64,000 nucleotides of DNA from Nostoc sp. S4 (GTDB taxonomy: Bacteria > Cyanobacteriota > Cyanobacteriia > Cyanobacteriales > Nostocaceae): contig JAQYWR010000029.1 in the NCBI GenBank assembly GCA_029379225.1, positions 33,717 to 97,716 on the forward strand. Direction: 5' to 3'. Position 1 is the first letter of the stretch, and each line of letters opens with the position of its first letter. Position numbers and translations under genes: made by a program. The notes beneath the pieces are model-generated. The model was not told where the DNA came from. It saw only the letters and a list, made by a program, of their open reading frames with translations, and did no database searches. Of the stretch, positions 34,586 through 43,426 are shown one piece after another.

Positions 34586-35436
34586 TTTTTTTGTCCTTTA
34601 GATGTTGATTGTGAACTGGTCAAATTTAGATTAAGTTGTGGTTTGCACAGAGCTAATTATTGAAATATAGCGGCTGATAATTTGATGAAAATAAAGAAGA
34701 TTTATTATTTTCAATAGAGCCTTAGCTGTTTAGTTTTGTGCAAGCCTTGTTCAGAACCTTTTGTTTAACCATGAATCTAAAGTAAGCTGTTTTTTGAAGA
34801 AACACAGCATGAAAAAGACTTAAATAGTTAGGTGTTTAAAAACAAATTTCAAGTACTTTGTCTTATTTAGTCAGAAAAAGTCTTATTAGGGGTAACCGTT
34901 TTGAAGTAGTAATTTTGAAGGCTTACAGCAGTTTTTTTGTATGAAGTACAAAGCTACTGATTTTGAGGCAGGAGGCAGGAGGTAGAAACTTTTTATATCT
35001 AACTCTAAGTCCTGCATTTGTACCTCATTTACTTGCGAACTGCTGTATGTAGCGGGAGGCAGGAGGCAAAAGGTAAAACTATTACTGTTCCGAGCTTGAG
35101 AAAAAGACTGACAAGGAAATCCAGCTCATAAAAATTCATGTTTGGTAGTTCATCAATTAATCGAATGTCACCTAAAGGTGTTTGACCAAAGTTTTTTTGA
35201 TAAACTAATCGAGCATCTGGATTAATTTCACTACTGAAAAGGCATTCACTTTCTATATTTAAAGAATCAGCCGCCTGTTTAAAGCTAATCTAATTCCCCC
35301 TATTCCTGAAAATAAATCAATAAATCGAAGCTTCTGCTTGTGCGTAGAATACAAACCATGATTGGGGCATAATATTTTATGTCCCTATGCGTGTAATCAA
35401 TTCAATTGAAAACTCTATAAATTATTTTGTGATTTA
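34586..35436. other. Leader duplicate, GGAGGCA repeats and a methyltransferase remnant
   Basis: From low to high coordinate: the duplicated leader of paralogue 4 (34629-34885), short GGAGGCA-type tracts at about 34972-34994 and 35055-35075, then the decayed cytosine-C5 methyltransferase fragment at about 35140-35364. No intact gene is visible. Confidence 0.65.
35140..35364 (-). pseudogene. Remnant of a cytosine-C5 DNA methyltransferase (N-terminal part)
   Basis: Reading the minus strand, a frame gives KLRFIDLFSGIGGIRLA, the SAM-binding motif I of C5-cytosine methyltransferases. After a 1-base loss at GCTTTAAACAGG the next frame gives QAADSLNIESECLFSSEINP followed by DARLVYQKNFGQTPLGDIRL, as in intact enzymes up to the segment before the PCQ motif. 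The catalytic PCQ region is missing and unrelated sequence follows. The fragment is non-functional and marks a lost restriction-modification or orphan methylase gene. Confidence 0.8.
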
Positions 35437-35721
35437 CTACTTTGCTTTCAGCCGTGCCTGCTTCACCATTGCAATCAAAGTTTGATGAGCATCTTCCGCA
35501 TCTGCTAAAACACGATCGAACTGAATGCGAACTGGCACATCTTCCCCATTCACTTGTGCGGTTAAATCCATGCCATGTTCATCAATTGACAGCATTTGTG
35601 CAGCAATCGCATCTGTTACACCACCAAAAGCTTGAGCATAAAGAACCACAGCATCAGTATGATCCTCATTCATGTGGTTGCAGATGCGCGAACTAATATC
35701 AGCAGAAAAATCCTTAGACAT
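35437..35721 (-). CDS. DUF2470 domain protein
   Basis: A 94-residue protein consisting almost wholly of one DUF2470 domain, marked by ICNHMNEDHTDAVVLYAQAF and the GMDL...V segment. DUF2470 also forms the C-terminal part of HugZ-type heme-utilisation proteins and occurs in proteins linked to tetrapyrrole metabolism, so a heme- or tetrapyrrole-related role is possible. That is inference; small stand-alone versions have no established function that I know of. It has its own upstream region and no operon partner. Confidence 0.85.
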   Translation of the reverse strand: MSKDFSADISSRICNHMNEDHTDAVVLYAQAFGGVTDAIAAQMLSIDEHGMDLTAQVNGEDVPVRIQFDRVLADAEDAHQTLIAMVKQARLKAK

Positions 35722-36002
35722 TGTAAGGTCAAAAGTCAGGTATACAGCAACACCTTAAATTTTAGGCTAACAACATAAATTAAACCGATTGGTTTTAAAA
35801 TTGTCACAAAAACCATAAACTTATATTATATTGCGATCGTCAGTCAACCTGATTCCTGACTGGGATAATAATTAAATTAAAATAAAACTTTAAATTAAAA
35901 TAAAACTTATTCAGTACTTTTACTTGTAATTGCGTAAACAAGACAGCTTAAACTGTAGCAGAAGTATTAGCCAAAAATCCAATTTATTGCAGCCAAGAGA
36001 CA

Positions 36003-36752
36003 ATGAGCGAAACTAACCCCAGACGAATTGTAATTGGGGATGTACATGGTCACTATGAAGGTCTAATGACATTGCTGGAGGCGATCGCCCCGACATCAGA
36101 AGATCGAGTCTATTTTCTCGGAGACTTAATCGATCGCGGCCCTCATAGCGCACAAGTAGTTAATTTTGTCAAGAAAAATAACTACCCGTGTTTGCTGGGA
36201 AATCATGAGCAGATGTTATTAAGCATTCTGACCGATGAAAGGACTTCCTCCCCAAGGATGCAAGCATGGCTATACGGTGGGGGGCAAGCGACGGTAGCCA
36301 GTTACCACGAGGCTACAATTCCAGATGACCATTTAGATTGGTTCAAGGCTTTGCCTACATATATTGACCTAGGGGATATTTGGTTAACTCATGCTGGTGT
36401 TGACCCTTCTAAGCCAGTCAGAGAACAAACAGCCGATCAACTGTGCTGGATACGAGAAGAATTTCATAGCATTCGCAAGCCTTACTTTCCCGATAAGCAA
36501 ATTATTATCGGTCACACCATCACCTTTACTTTTCCGGGTGTTTCTCCTGGTCAACTGGCACAAGGACAGGGATGGCTAGGAATAGATACCGGCGCATATC
36601 ATCCTCGGAGTGGCTGGTTGACTGGGCTAGATGTTACAAATCACTTGGTTTATCAAGTTAATGTTTTTAGAAATTATCTCCGTGCTGTGCCTTTAGGAGA
36701 TATGGCGATCGCCATCGATCCAGCCAAAATCAAAGTTAATCGCCGCAATTAG
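36003..36752 (+). CDS. PPP-family serine/threonine (or symmetrical nucleotide) metallophosphatase
   Basis: A 249-residue calcineurin-type phosphoesterase. The metal and catalytic motifs are in order: GDVHGHYEGL (GDxHG), LGDLIDRGPHS (GDxxDRG), LLGNHEQML (GNHE), then IIGHT and WLGIDTGAY near the C-terminus. The pattern matches bacterial PPP/PrpA-type protein phosphatases and ApaH-like enzymes; a protein phosphatase is more likely given the length. It is soluble and cytosolic. It stands alone, convergent with the M48 protease gene. Confidence 0.9.
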   Translation: MSETNPRRIVIGDVHGHYEGLMTLLEAIAPTSEDRVYFLGDLIDRGPHSAQVVNFVKKNNYPCLLGNHEQMLLSILTDERTSSPRMQAWLYGGGQATVASYHEATIPDDHLDWFKALPTYIDLGDIWLTHAGVDPSKPVREQTADQLCWIREEFHSIRKPYFPDKQIIIGHTITFTFPGVSPGQLAQGQGWLGIDTGAYHPRSGWLTGLDVTNHLVYQVNVFRNYLRAVPLGDMAIAIDPAKIKVNRRN

Positions 36753-36810
36753 AATCGATCGGGGGACTGGGATTAGGCAAGAGTTTTCCCAGTACCCAAT
36801 GCCCTAAACA

Positions 36811-37668
36811 TCAGGCTAATGGTCGAATATTGGCTCTATAACTAGCTTTATCTAATCCATAACTTCCATTACTAGGTTGCTCTTGAATTTCACGTTTGAG
36901 GGCAGCAATGCGATCGCTTGTTCCGGGGTGAGTACTCAAAAATGTTGGCACAGAACCACCCTGTTTCAACAACTTTTGCATAAAAGAAACCATCGCCGAC
37001 TGGGCGTAACCAGTGCGTGTCAAAGTTCTTAATCCTCTTTCATCGGCTTCAAATTCATTTTGACGACTGCGTGGCAAGTCTCGCGCTAACTGTACACCAA
37101 TTTGTACTGCCGTACTCCGGTCTAAGCCTGCTGCTGTTAATAGACCACTTTCAAGGGCTTTTTGCTGCATTTGTTTGACTACGTGTTTGCCGCCAATGTG
37201 ACCAATTTCGTGGGCGAGTACGCTTGCTAGTTCCGCTTCATTATCTGCAGTTTTCAGCAAGCCCGTATGGACATATACATAGCCTCCCAAGGTCGCGAAA
37301 GCATTAATAGACTTATCTTCAACTACTTGGAAAGTATAAGGGAGATCGGGGCGATCGCTATTAGCTGCCAAACGCCGTCCGACTTTCTCCACATAACGAT
37401 TAACTTCCGGATTGCGGTAAAGTCGCACTTGACTATTTACCAATTCCTGATTAATCTGCTTACCCAGATCGACTTCTTGGCGAGGGGATATATTAGAAAG
37501 CTGAAATGCCTGGACTCCTTGGAATAGAAGAGGCAATAAGTCTAAAGCTCTTCCAGGTAAGGGTGTACTTAGGCACAGGCTCAGGGCAACTACCACTGAA
37601 ATTAGTGGATAAAACCAGCGACGACGCCACATCCGGTAATTTCCAATAAAACCTTTCCAATTCAACAT
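36811..37668 (-). CDS. Exported M48-family metalloprotease
   Basis: A 285-residue Zn protease resembling BepA/LoiP and other M48 lipoprotein-type quality-control proteases. Residues 1-42 form a signal region (basic MWRRRW, a hydrophobic core, PLPGRALDL), so it acts outside the cytosol. The zinc motif is LAHEIGHIGG (HEXXH; His153, Glu154, His157), with the third ligand in NEFEADERGL. The C-terminal STHPGTSDRIAAL is the typical family ending. It probably degrades or processes misassembled envelope proteins. It is divergent from the DUF4330 gene across a region holding an inverted-repeat element. Confidence 0.9.
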   Translation of the reverse strand: MLNWKGFIGNYRMWRRRWFYPLISVVVALSLCLSTPLPGRALDLLPLLFQGVQAFQLSNISPRQEVDLGKQINQELVNSQVRLYRNPEVNRYVEKVGRRLAANSDRPDLPYTFQVVEDKSINAFATLGGYVYVHTGLLKTADNEAELASVLAHEIGHIGGKHVVKQMQQKALESGLLTAAGLDRSTAVQIGVQLARDLPRSRQNEFEADERGLRTLTRTGYAQSAMVSFMQKLLKQGGSVPTFLSTHPGTSDRIAALKREIQEQPSNGSYGLDKASYRANIRPLA

Positions 37669-38064
37669 AATCTGTACTGAAGATAATTTTGGGAGAACGT
37701 AAGATGATAAGACAAATTATGAGACGGATTTAAAATATTCTATGTTGCATTATTAGCTCAAAACAAAAGGGCTTGTTATACAGTGAATTCTTACGCAAAT
37801 ATACTGAAGTTGAGACAGCTAACGATTCCCTCTAGAGATAGGCTTGAACATGAAATTTTCCCTTTTGAGTACATCAGTTCTAACTAAGAGGCAAAATTTC
37901 AAGGTTAGCTGTCGCAACTCGAAACTGACGAACACGTGATAAACTGTCGCATGACTACAAGGCTCAGCCGCTTTGAGTTATTACTAAATAGATAAAGTTG
38001 CCATTCCCATCGCAAAACTTGTTGCTACAATCAATTACTTCGCTATTACCTGGAAAAACTTTTT
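37669..38064. other. Divergent intergenic region with a 112-bp inverted-repeat element
   Basis: Lies between the M48 protease and DUF4330 start codons. It contains the inverted-repeat element at 37808-37919. Promoters for both genes must lie here but I cannot assign them. Confidence 0.5.
37808..37919. repeat. 112-bp imperfect inverted-repeat element (MITE-like or structured RNA)
   Basis: The ends AGTTGAGACAGCTAAC (37808-37823) and GTTAGCTGTCGCAACT (37904-37919) match at 15 of 16 positions as an inverted repeat. Inside, CTTGAACATGAAATTTT and AAAATTTCAAG continue the pairing with a short bulge. No coding frame. It could be a MITE or a folded RNA. Confidence 0.55.
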
Positions 38065-38598
38065 ATGGCTATTTTAGATTCAAAAGGTCGTTTGTTCGGC
38101 AAAATTAACCTTCTTGATTTAGGTGCTGCGCTGGTAAGTCTGTTAGTTGTATTTGTCATCATGTCTAGCTTTTTATCTAGCTTAGGCCTTGCCCAAGTCG
38201 GTGAGAAAATAGCACCCATAGAAGTAGATTTAGTAGTCCGTGGTTTGAATGTACGTGACCCCGAACAATTATTCAATAACGGATTAAAAAAAGGCGGTAA
38301 AACAAATGTAATTATCCGCAATCAACCCTATGGTGAGATTGAGATTAAATCAATTCAACAACTACCTAGAACAGTCAATGTTTCCCAGCCTGATGGTTCT
38401 GTTAAAGAATTGCCAGATCCAAAAACCAATAATTTTAGTACAGATTTCCTTTTGACTTTAGATGGCAAAGCCCAAATCACTAACAGTGGCCCAGTTCTTG
38501 GTAACAGTAAAGTCAAAATTGGGATGCCATTTGAATTGGAAGGTTTTAACTACAACTTCAATGCCACTGTCATCGATGTCAGGTTAAAAGACAAATAG
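38065..38598 (+). CDS. DUF4330 domain membrane-anchored protein
   Basis: A 177-residue protein with a short cytosolic start (MAILDSKGRLFGKINLLDLG), one membrane helix at about residues 20-43, and an extracytoplasmic beta-rich domain. The N-terminal LDSKGRLFGKINLLDL motif is the hallmark of DUF4330, a family common in cyanobacteria and of unknown function. A role in the cell envelope is plausible from topology alone. It is followed by a region rich in hairpins. Confidence 0.8.
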   Translation: MAILDSKGRLFGKINLLDLGAALVSLLVVFVIMSSFLSSLGLAQVGEKIAPIEVDLVVRGLNVRDPEQLFNNGLKKGGKTNVIIRNQPYGEIEIKSIQQLPRTVNVSQPDGSVKELPDPKTNNFSTDFLLTLDGKAQITNSGPVLGNSKVKIGMPFELEGFNYNFNATVIDVRLKDK

Positions 38599-38995
38599 TT
38601 TTTTCAGGAGGCAGAAGGCAGCTATGCTGGAGGAACCCACCCTTAAAAAGGTGGGACTAAGCAGGTGGACGTTCTCTTAGAAAGTTCAGATCGCCGGAGA
38701 CCGGCGCTCCGATTTTGCGCTTTATACCGAGACTGCTGCGAAGAGAGCTGCAAGCAGTCTCGGTATAATTATAAGTTTAAACTGGGCTTTAAACCCTGCA
38801 ACTTTAGTTTTAATTGATAGTCATTCCTCCTGCCTTTCTTTGTCAGAATTCAAAAGGCTTTGATACCTAAGCTTAATAGTTTAAAAATCAATAATTCATA
38901 AAATGTTTGATTTTTAAATTCCTCGCTAGATTCGGAATTCTGACTAATAAGCGGAGGACGGAAAATATCTCCAGCTTTGCTTGTGAATTTTTAGA
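38599..38995. other. Intergenic region rich in hairpins
   Basis: No gene. It contains CCCACC/GGTGGG near 38635-38655, GCCGG/CCGGC near 38693-38706, and the long 16-bp stem at 38722-38768. G+C content is locally higher than in the flanks. It could be the relic of an IS200/IS605-like end or a structured RNA. Confidence 0.45.
38722..38768. repeat. 16-bp perfect hairpin
   Basis: TTATACCGAGACTGCT (38722-38737) and AGCAGTCTCGGTATAA (38753-38768) are perfect complements with a 15-nt loop. The stem is too long and too symmetrical, and lacks a T run, for an ordinary terminator. Confidence 0.7.
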
Positions 38996-39889
38996 TTAAT
39001 TAAGCAAAGGTAAAAATCGGCGAATTAACCCAATTGTTACTCCTGGCAATTCCAACTGCGGTGTTAATCCCACATCCTCTAATTGTTGAAAAAATCGGAT
39101 TGCTTGGGGATTAATTTCGGCGAAGCGGCGACCAATTGAAGGCCCTGTAAATTCCGATTTTTGTCCCCAAATAATGGCAGTGGGGGTGGTCAATTGTTGA
39201 ATATAAAGGGATAAATCAAAGCACAAATCGCCACGTACAAAAGACAGTGCTGCATACTCAGCATTTGGCTGTTGGGCTGATTGTAGATAAGCATCTACAA
39301 TTTCTTCGTAGATTCGATTAGTTTGAGCAAATTGTCGCTGTTCTAAGAAGCCACGAATACCGCCACTGGTAGCAACTCCAGTACTGTATAGCACGCGGTC
39401 AATAATCGGAACACTGACTAACTGAGCAAAAAAGCTGCGGGAATAGTCTTCGCCAAAGTCAGAAAGTCCGGCGGGAGTAGTGAGAATTAGAGACTTGAAT
39501 AAATCTGGATGAGCGATCGCTACTCTAATTACAAATGCTGCGGTTAAAGAAGAAGCGATCGTTGTTACCGATCCGCGACAAGTCTGCTGAAAAAATTCCC
39601 GAATTGTGGTCAAATAATCGTCAATTTTATAACTGCGTGCTGGATGTTCAGATCTACCCCAACCAATTAAATCTGGCGCAATAACTCTATATTCAGCAGC
39701 AAAAGCGGGATAAACTTTCGACCACTCATAAGCAGAAGACCCGCCACCAAAGCCATGCAAAAACACCAAAGTTTCTCGGTCGTCGGCTGTCACATCGTTT
39801 TGCCAAGGTGACCCAGCGGCAATATAGTACACCATTTTACCTAATGAGGTAATTACCGAACGTTGTTCAAATCCTATTGGCTCAAACAT
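38996..39889 (-). CDS. Alpha/beta-hydrolase fold protein with a degenerate catalytic triad
   Basis: A 297-residue alpha/beta-hydrolase with the oxyanion loop LVFLHGFGGGSS and strand-helix motif APDLIGWGRSEHP typical of the family. The nucleophile elbow reads IASSLTA (Ser114 present, but both flanking glycines of GxSxG replaced). The acid position reads GQKSEFTG without Asp, and the usual C-terminal GH segment reads DVGLTPQLELP without His. The protein may therefore not be a hydrolase in the usual sense. It might be a conserved non-catalytic member or use other residues. Monocistronic. Confidence 0.8.
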   Translation of the reverse strand: MFEPIGFEQRSVITSLGKMVYYIAAGSPWQNDVTADDRETLVFLHGFGGGSSAYEWSKVYPAFAAEYRVIAPDLIGWGRSEHPARSYKIDDYLTTIREFFQQTCRGSVTTIASSLTAAFVIRVAIAHPDLFKSLILTTPAGLSDFGEDYSRSFFAQLVSVPIIDRVLYSTGVATSGGIRGFLEQRQFAQTNRIYEEIVDAYLQSAQQPNAEYAALSFVRGDLCFDLSLYIQQLTTPTAIIWGQKSEFTGPSIGRRFAEINPQAIRFFQQLEDVGLTPQLELPGVTIGLIRRFLPLLN

Positions 39890-40623
39890 AAATATTTTTC
39901 TTGACTCTAATGATTAATTAACACAGGTAAGCTGTTCTGACTTTTCACGGTATGTGGATTCATCAGCGAGGGTGTGGGGTGTAGTAAGACTTTCTTGTTT
40001 TCCCTACACCCACTCAGCCACCCCCTACCCCAGCCTTAATGAGAGCTTTGGTACTTACCATGAAAAGTTGGTAAGCTGTTCCACATAAAATTGCATATAT
40101 TGGGCAGGCGAGATGCTCACCCCACAATAAATGTACAATTTCAGATTGTTCAAACCAGATGTGGTTTAGCTTAACAATAGAGACGCCAAGACACGGGCAT
40201 ATGAGGACACAAAGATGCTCCGAAACTCTGACTAGAGAATTTTTTCTGGCGTCAGACGTCTTAAGTTTTATTATCGGTGAACCAATTACTTTAGTACTTC
40301 TGACCAGCGTCAGATTAAGTAGATATAAAATTACTGAATTAGTTGTAAAGATTTAGTAGTTTTTTTCTCCTAAGAACCCAGAAAATAACGTTGTAATTAC
40401 TGTGTTGCAAGGATTATGACTGGTAGCGAGTATTACTATGACACAAATCAAGATGAGTTTTTTATGATACTCTATCAACAAATTGATAAATAATTTTGAG
40501 TGTCAAGAATAATCAAAACGCTCATTTTAATAAGCTATTAATTCTAGTTCTGCATCTGAAAACAAGAGCTTTTGATATATTATTAAGCTGATTTTTATCT
40601 AAGTAAGGCTAAGGCGGAATGTC
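39890..40623. other. Long intergenic region with an inserted element
   Basis: Contains the element at 39926-40081 flanked by 12-bp direct repeats. The rest, including a short open frame at 40159-40356 without a ribosome binding site or family features, shows nothing supportable. Confidence 0.5.
39926..40081. mobile_element. 132-bp inverted-repeat element between 12-bp direct repeats
   Basis: GGTAAGCTGTTC occurs at 39926-39937 and again at 40070-40081. The 132 bp between them begin and end with an inverted repeat, ACTTTTCACGGTA (39940-39952) and TACCATGAAAAGT (40056-40068), matching at 12 of 13 positions. An internal stem pairs GGTGTAG with CTACACC. Direct repeats outside inverted repeats are the pattern expected of a transposed non-autonomous element. 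Confidence 0.65.
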
Positions 40624-41205
40624 ATGGTACAGGCTACTCTTCAATTAAATAAAGTACCAAAGAGCGAAGACTCGAAAATTGCGCTTGACGACTTTAATAT
40701 CCAAAACCAAATTGCAGTTTCATCTCGCCGCGATCGCCTTGAGTCAGGTATTGACATTACCAAACTGATTATACCTACTTGTATTTGTTTAGACTTGGAA
40801 GATTTGAAGTGTTTTGAAGCAGTAGAGTGCCAGTATGAACGCTGGGGAGTCATTTTTCATAATTCTCTAGCAATACAGCCCTCAAATCCAGCATTTCCAA
40901 GTCATTCAGGGCTAACAGTCTTGATAGGAGCGCCCAAAAGCGGATTTTTAGAAGCGACTTTCTTGCATCCTGTGAACTCAGTTAGTGCTTTTGTCACTAG
41001 TTCGCAGCGATTAGTACTTTCGGCTTACGATCGCGATCGGCAACTCCTGGGACAAACTATACTACCAGGCGCTAATCTTGCCAATTCTGATTCGGGAATT
41101 TCCCCTAATACGTTATTATCCATAAGTGGAAATAACATCTACAGCGTCACCTTCTGCGCTTTTGATGGTCAATTCACCCTTGATGAGTTTCGTTTTTGCC
41201 TTTAA
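40624..41205 (+). CDS. Hypothetical protein, probably a beta-sandwich
   Basis: A 193-residue protein without signal peptide or membrane segments. Residues about 65-193 alternate hydrophobic and polar stretches (GLTVLIGAPKSGFLEATF, VSAFVTSSQRLVLSAYD, SVTFCAFDGQFTLDEFRF), as expected of a jelly-roll or lectin-like sandwich. The N-terminal 40 residues are polar and probably disordered. I do not recognise the family. The ATG at 40624 is the first of the open frame; AAGGCGGA lies about 7 nt upstream as a plausible ribosome binding site. It stands alone on its strand. Confidence 0.6.
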   Translation: MVQATLQLNKVPKSEDSKIALDDFNIQNQIAVSSRRDRLESGIDITKLIIPTCICLDLEDLKCFEAVECQYERWGVIFHNSLAIQPSNPAFPSHSGLTVLIGAPKSGFLEATFLHPVNSVSAFVTSSQRLVLSAYDRDRQLLGQTILPGANLANSDSGISPNTLLSISGNNIYSVTFCAFDGQFTLDEFRFCL

Positions 41206-41540
41206 ACTTTAAACCTGAAAAAATCAGTAACAAAATTAAGCTTACTCGCCCCAATCCGAGTATTCTTTTAGAGTATATTGTTCATCAGTCTCCCGAAGGG
41301 TAGAAACTAGGGTGCTTCTAGCAGATTTCAAAGCAAGTTAAGTACACTATCTAAGTTGGGTAGCTAGGCACAGAGCCGATTCTAATTCATCAATTCTGAC
41401 GCCTCGGCAAAGCAAGCTTTGCTTTTGAATTCTCCTGTATAATCACCTGTATTTTTACTAATTCGTGATGCTTCTTGGTTTGTGCATTTTTTAATAAAAC
41501 TTATACAATAGGTAATTTCGTAATCAAGTAGGTAAACACT
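41206..41540. other. Intergenic region, no gene seen
   Basis: Includes the short palindrome GCAAAGCAAGCTTTGC near 41406-41421. Nothing else is recognised. Confidence 0.45.
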
Positions 41541-42398
41541 GTGGCACAGGCTTCGTCTTCTTGGCAGCAATTGCTCAACCAGCTCCCCAACTGGTCGCTG
41601 ACAAAGTTCAAGACAGCTAATCACAGAAAAAACCCACAACTAAGCATGAAAAAGGAACATACCCTACTTTCTACTCCCCACCCTCTACTCCCGATTTTCA
41701 AGTTAGGAGCAAGCTTAAAACTGAAAACTTTCAAGCGCTTCTCTGGGCCTGGCGGCTTTCTTGGGTTCCTGACAATCGTCGTTGCTATGTTGTTGTGGAA
41801 CTGGAAACTGCTATTAGCTTTGTCAATTGGCGTTGGAGTAATGGTACTAGTTTACTCAATGCAGGAGTGGGACTGGCAATTGCGCTGGTCTAAAATACGT
41901 GAGTTTTTAAATAGTTCAAACCGTCGGTTAGTCTTAGCAGTCCTGAGTGGTGGTCTTGCGACTGTCAGCACTTATATGGCGGCTGCAATTTGGGTTGACT
42001 CTCATAGTCGGTGGATTGCTGCTGGCGCGATCGTCCAAGGTGTGGGAACACTATTAACTTTAATTTTATTGGTATGGCAAATTGTCAATTTTTATGGAAA
42101 TCGACAAGAAGACCACCTCGAGCAGTTGTTAGTCAATTTAACAGAAAAAGATCCATTGAAAAGATTAGTTGCCTTGCGTCAACTCACTAAATTAATTACC
42201 CGTAAGCAAGTTGATTCTTCAGTGCAAGAAGATGTAGTCCAATGCTTGCAACTCCTACTGAGTAGAGAGGAGGAAGTTGTGATTCGAGAGGCAGCTTTTA
42301 AGAGCTTGCAAGCCTGCGATCGCCTACAACTACTACCACCCAAAACAGCCACAACTTTCGTACCCATATCAGCAAAACTCAAACACCATATTTATTAG
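41541..42398 (+). CDS. Armadillo/HEAT-like membrane protein of cyanobacteria
   Basis: A 285-residue protein starting with GTG (MAQASSSWQQLLNQ), with AGGT 9 nt upstream. The core has about four hydrophobic helices (residues about 70-105 and 130-190). A cytosolic C-terminal domain follows with helical ARM/HEAT-like repeats (EQLLVNLTEKDPLKRLVALRQL, EEEVVIREAAFKSLQAC). Residues about 35-55 (LLSTPHPLLPI) are encoded by CT-rich low-complexity sequence and look like a repeat-derived insertion. It resembles conserved cyanobacterial armadillo-type proteins of unknown function. A short heptamer tract follows the stop. Confidence 0.7.
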   Translation: MAQASSSWQQLLNQLPNWSLTKFKTANHRKNPQLSMKKEHTLLSTPHPLLPIFKLGASLKLKTFKRFSGPGGFLGFLTIVVAMLLWNWKLLLALSIGVGVMVLVYSMQEWDWQLRWSKIREFLNSSNRRLVLAVLSGGLATVSTYMAAAIWVDSHSRWIAAGAIVQGVGTLLTLILLVWQIVNFYGNRQEDHLEQLLVNLTEKDPLKRLVALRQLTKLITRKQVDSSVQEDVVQCLQLLLSREEEVVIREAAFKSLQACDRLQLLPPKTATTFVPISAKLKHHIY

Positions 42399-42425
42399 TC
42401 ATTTGCCATTGGTCATTGGTCATTT
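42398..42425. repeat. Heptamer repeat tract
   Basis: Four tandem heptamers, TCATTTG, CCATTGG, TCATTGG and TCATTTG, lie directly after the armadillo-type gene. A related tract is at 62097-62131. Confidence 0.75.
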
Positions 42426-42454
42426 GTGAATAATTAATACCCCATGCTCAATTA

Positions 42455-43201
42455 TTATTTTCGAAATAGCTGTCCATTGCGGACTTGTGCTACTGGTTGA
42501 TTGCACCGTCGCACTAATTGTTCGTCGTGAGTGGTAACAATTACCGTAGCGCCAAAAGAATTTAACTTCTGGAGAATTTGTATAACTTGCCAGGAATTAT
42601 CTGGATCGAGATTTCCCGTTGGTTCGTCGGCCAACAGCAGTGGTGGTGTGCTAACGATCGCCCTAGCAATACTCACCCGCTGTTGCTCTCCTCCAGACAA
42701 TTGATCTGGAAAGCAATCAGCTTTATTCAGCAAACCTACTAGCTTCAACGTTGGTTCTAAACGGCGTTGAATTTCTTTACGGGTATACCCTTGAGCTTGG
42801 AGTACAAAAGTTACATTTTCTGCTACTGTCCGTTGGGTAATTAGTTTGTAGTCTTGAAACACAATGCCAATACGTCGCCGTAATAAAGACAAGCGATCGC
42901 CCCTTAAAGCCCCAACATTACATTCATCAACGATTACTTCTCCCTGTGTTGGTAACTCTTGCCCATACAGCAGTTTCAAGAGCGTTGATTTACCAGAACC
43001 ACTTGGCCCTGTGATAAAGAGAAATTCTCCCTTTTTAACCTCAAGGTTGGCATTGAGCAATGCATGACAGCCATTAGTATAGGTCTTGGTTACAGATTGC
43101 AATTGCACCTTGGTAGCAGTATTGCTAGCGTGCTGTTGAGTTTCACTACTGTGTTGAGCAACGGATTTCTCTGTCTTAACTTCAGTTGTTAATACTGGCA
43201 T
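42455..43201 (-). CDS. FtsE-like ABC-transporter ATP-binding protein
   Basis: A 248-residue ATPase. After a ~35-residue polar N-terminal extension comes the FtsE-type core: VTKTYTNGCHALLN, Walker A TGPSGSGKST, Q-loop FQDYKLI, signature LSGGEQQRVSIARAIV, Walker B LLLADEPTGNLD and H-loop TTHD. FtsE works with the membrane protein FtsX to activate peptidoglycan hydrolysis at the division site. No ftsX is adjacent here, which is usual for many cyanobacteria. The ATG at 43201 is chosen because GAGGAG lies 9 nt upstream. FtsE rather than LolD or MacB is favoured by the overall sequence, with some uncertainty. Confidence 0.85.
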   Translation of the reverse strand: MPVLTTEVKTEKSVAQHSSETQQHASNTATKVQLQSVTKTYTNGCHALLNANLEVKKGEFLFITGPSGSGKSTLLKLLYGQELPTQGEVIVDECNVGALRGDRLSLLRRRIGIVFQDYKLITQRTVAENVTFVLQAQGYTRKEIQRRLEPTLKLVGLLNKADCFPDQLSGGEQQRVSIARAIVSTPPLLLADEPTGNLDPDNSWQVIQILQKLNSFGATVIVTTHDEQLVRRCNQPVAQVRNGQLFRK

Positions 43202-43426
43202 TGTTAAATTCTCCTCATCCCCACAACCAAACACTTTGCCAACTTCGATTTGACATTCCCCCCAAAATCAGAATTCCCAGGTTTTGCCTGGGAATTTCAA
43301 ATTCAACAAAGAAATTTAAAATTTTTGAAGACTTTACTAGTAACTAAGTAATAGCACTCAGAATTGAGAATTCATCACTCAAAGCTCCTAACCAAAGCTC
43401 ACAAAAAGGTCTCCAGCGCTCCTAAC

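Noticed and set aside
40159..40356. 65-residue open frame
   Set aside because: No ribosome binding site, atypical composition and no recognisable motif.
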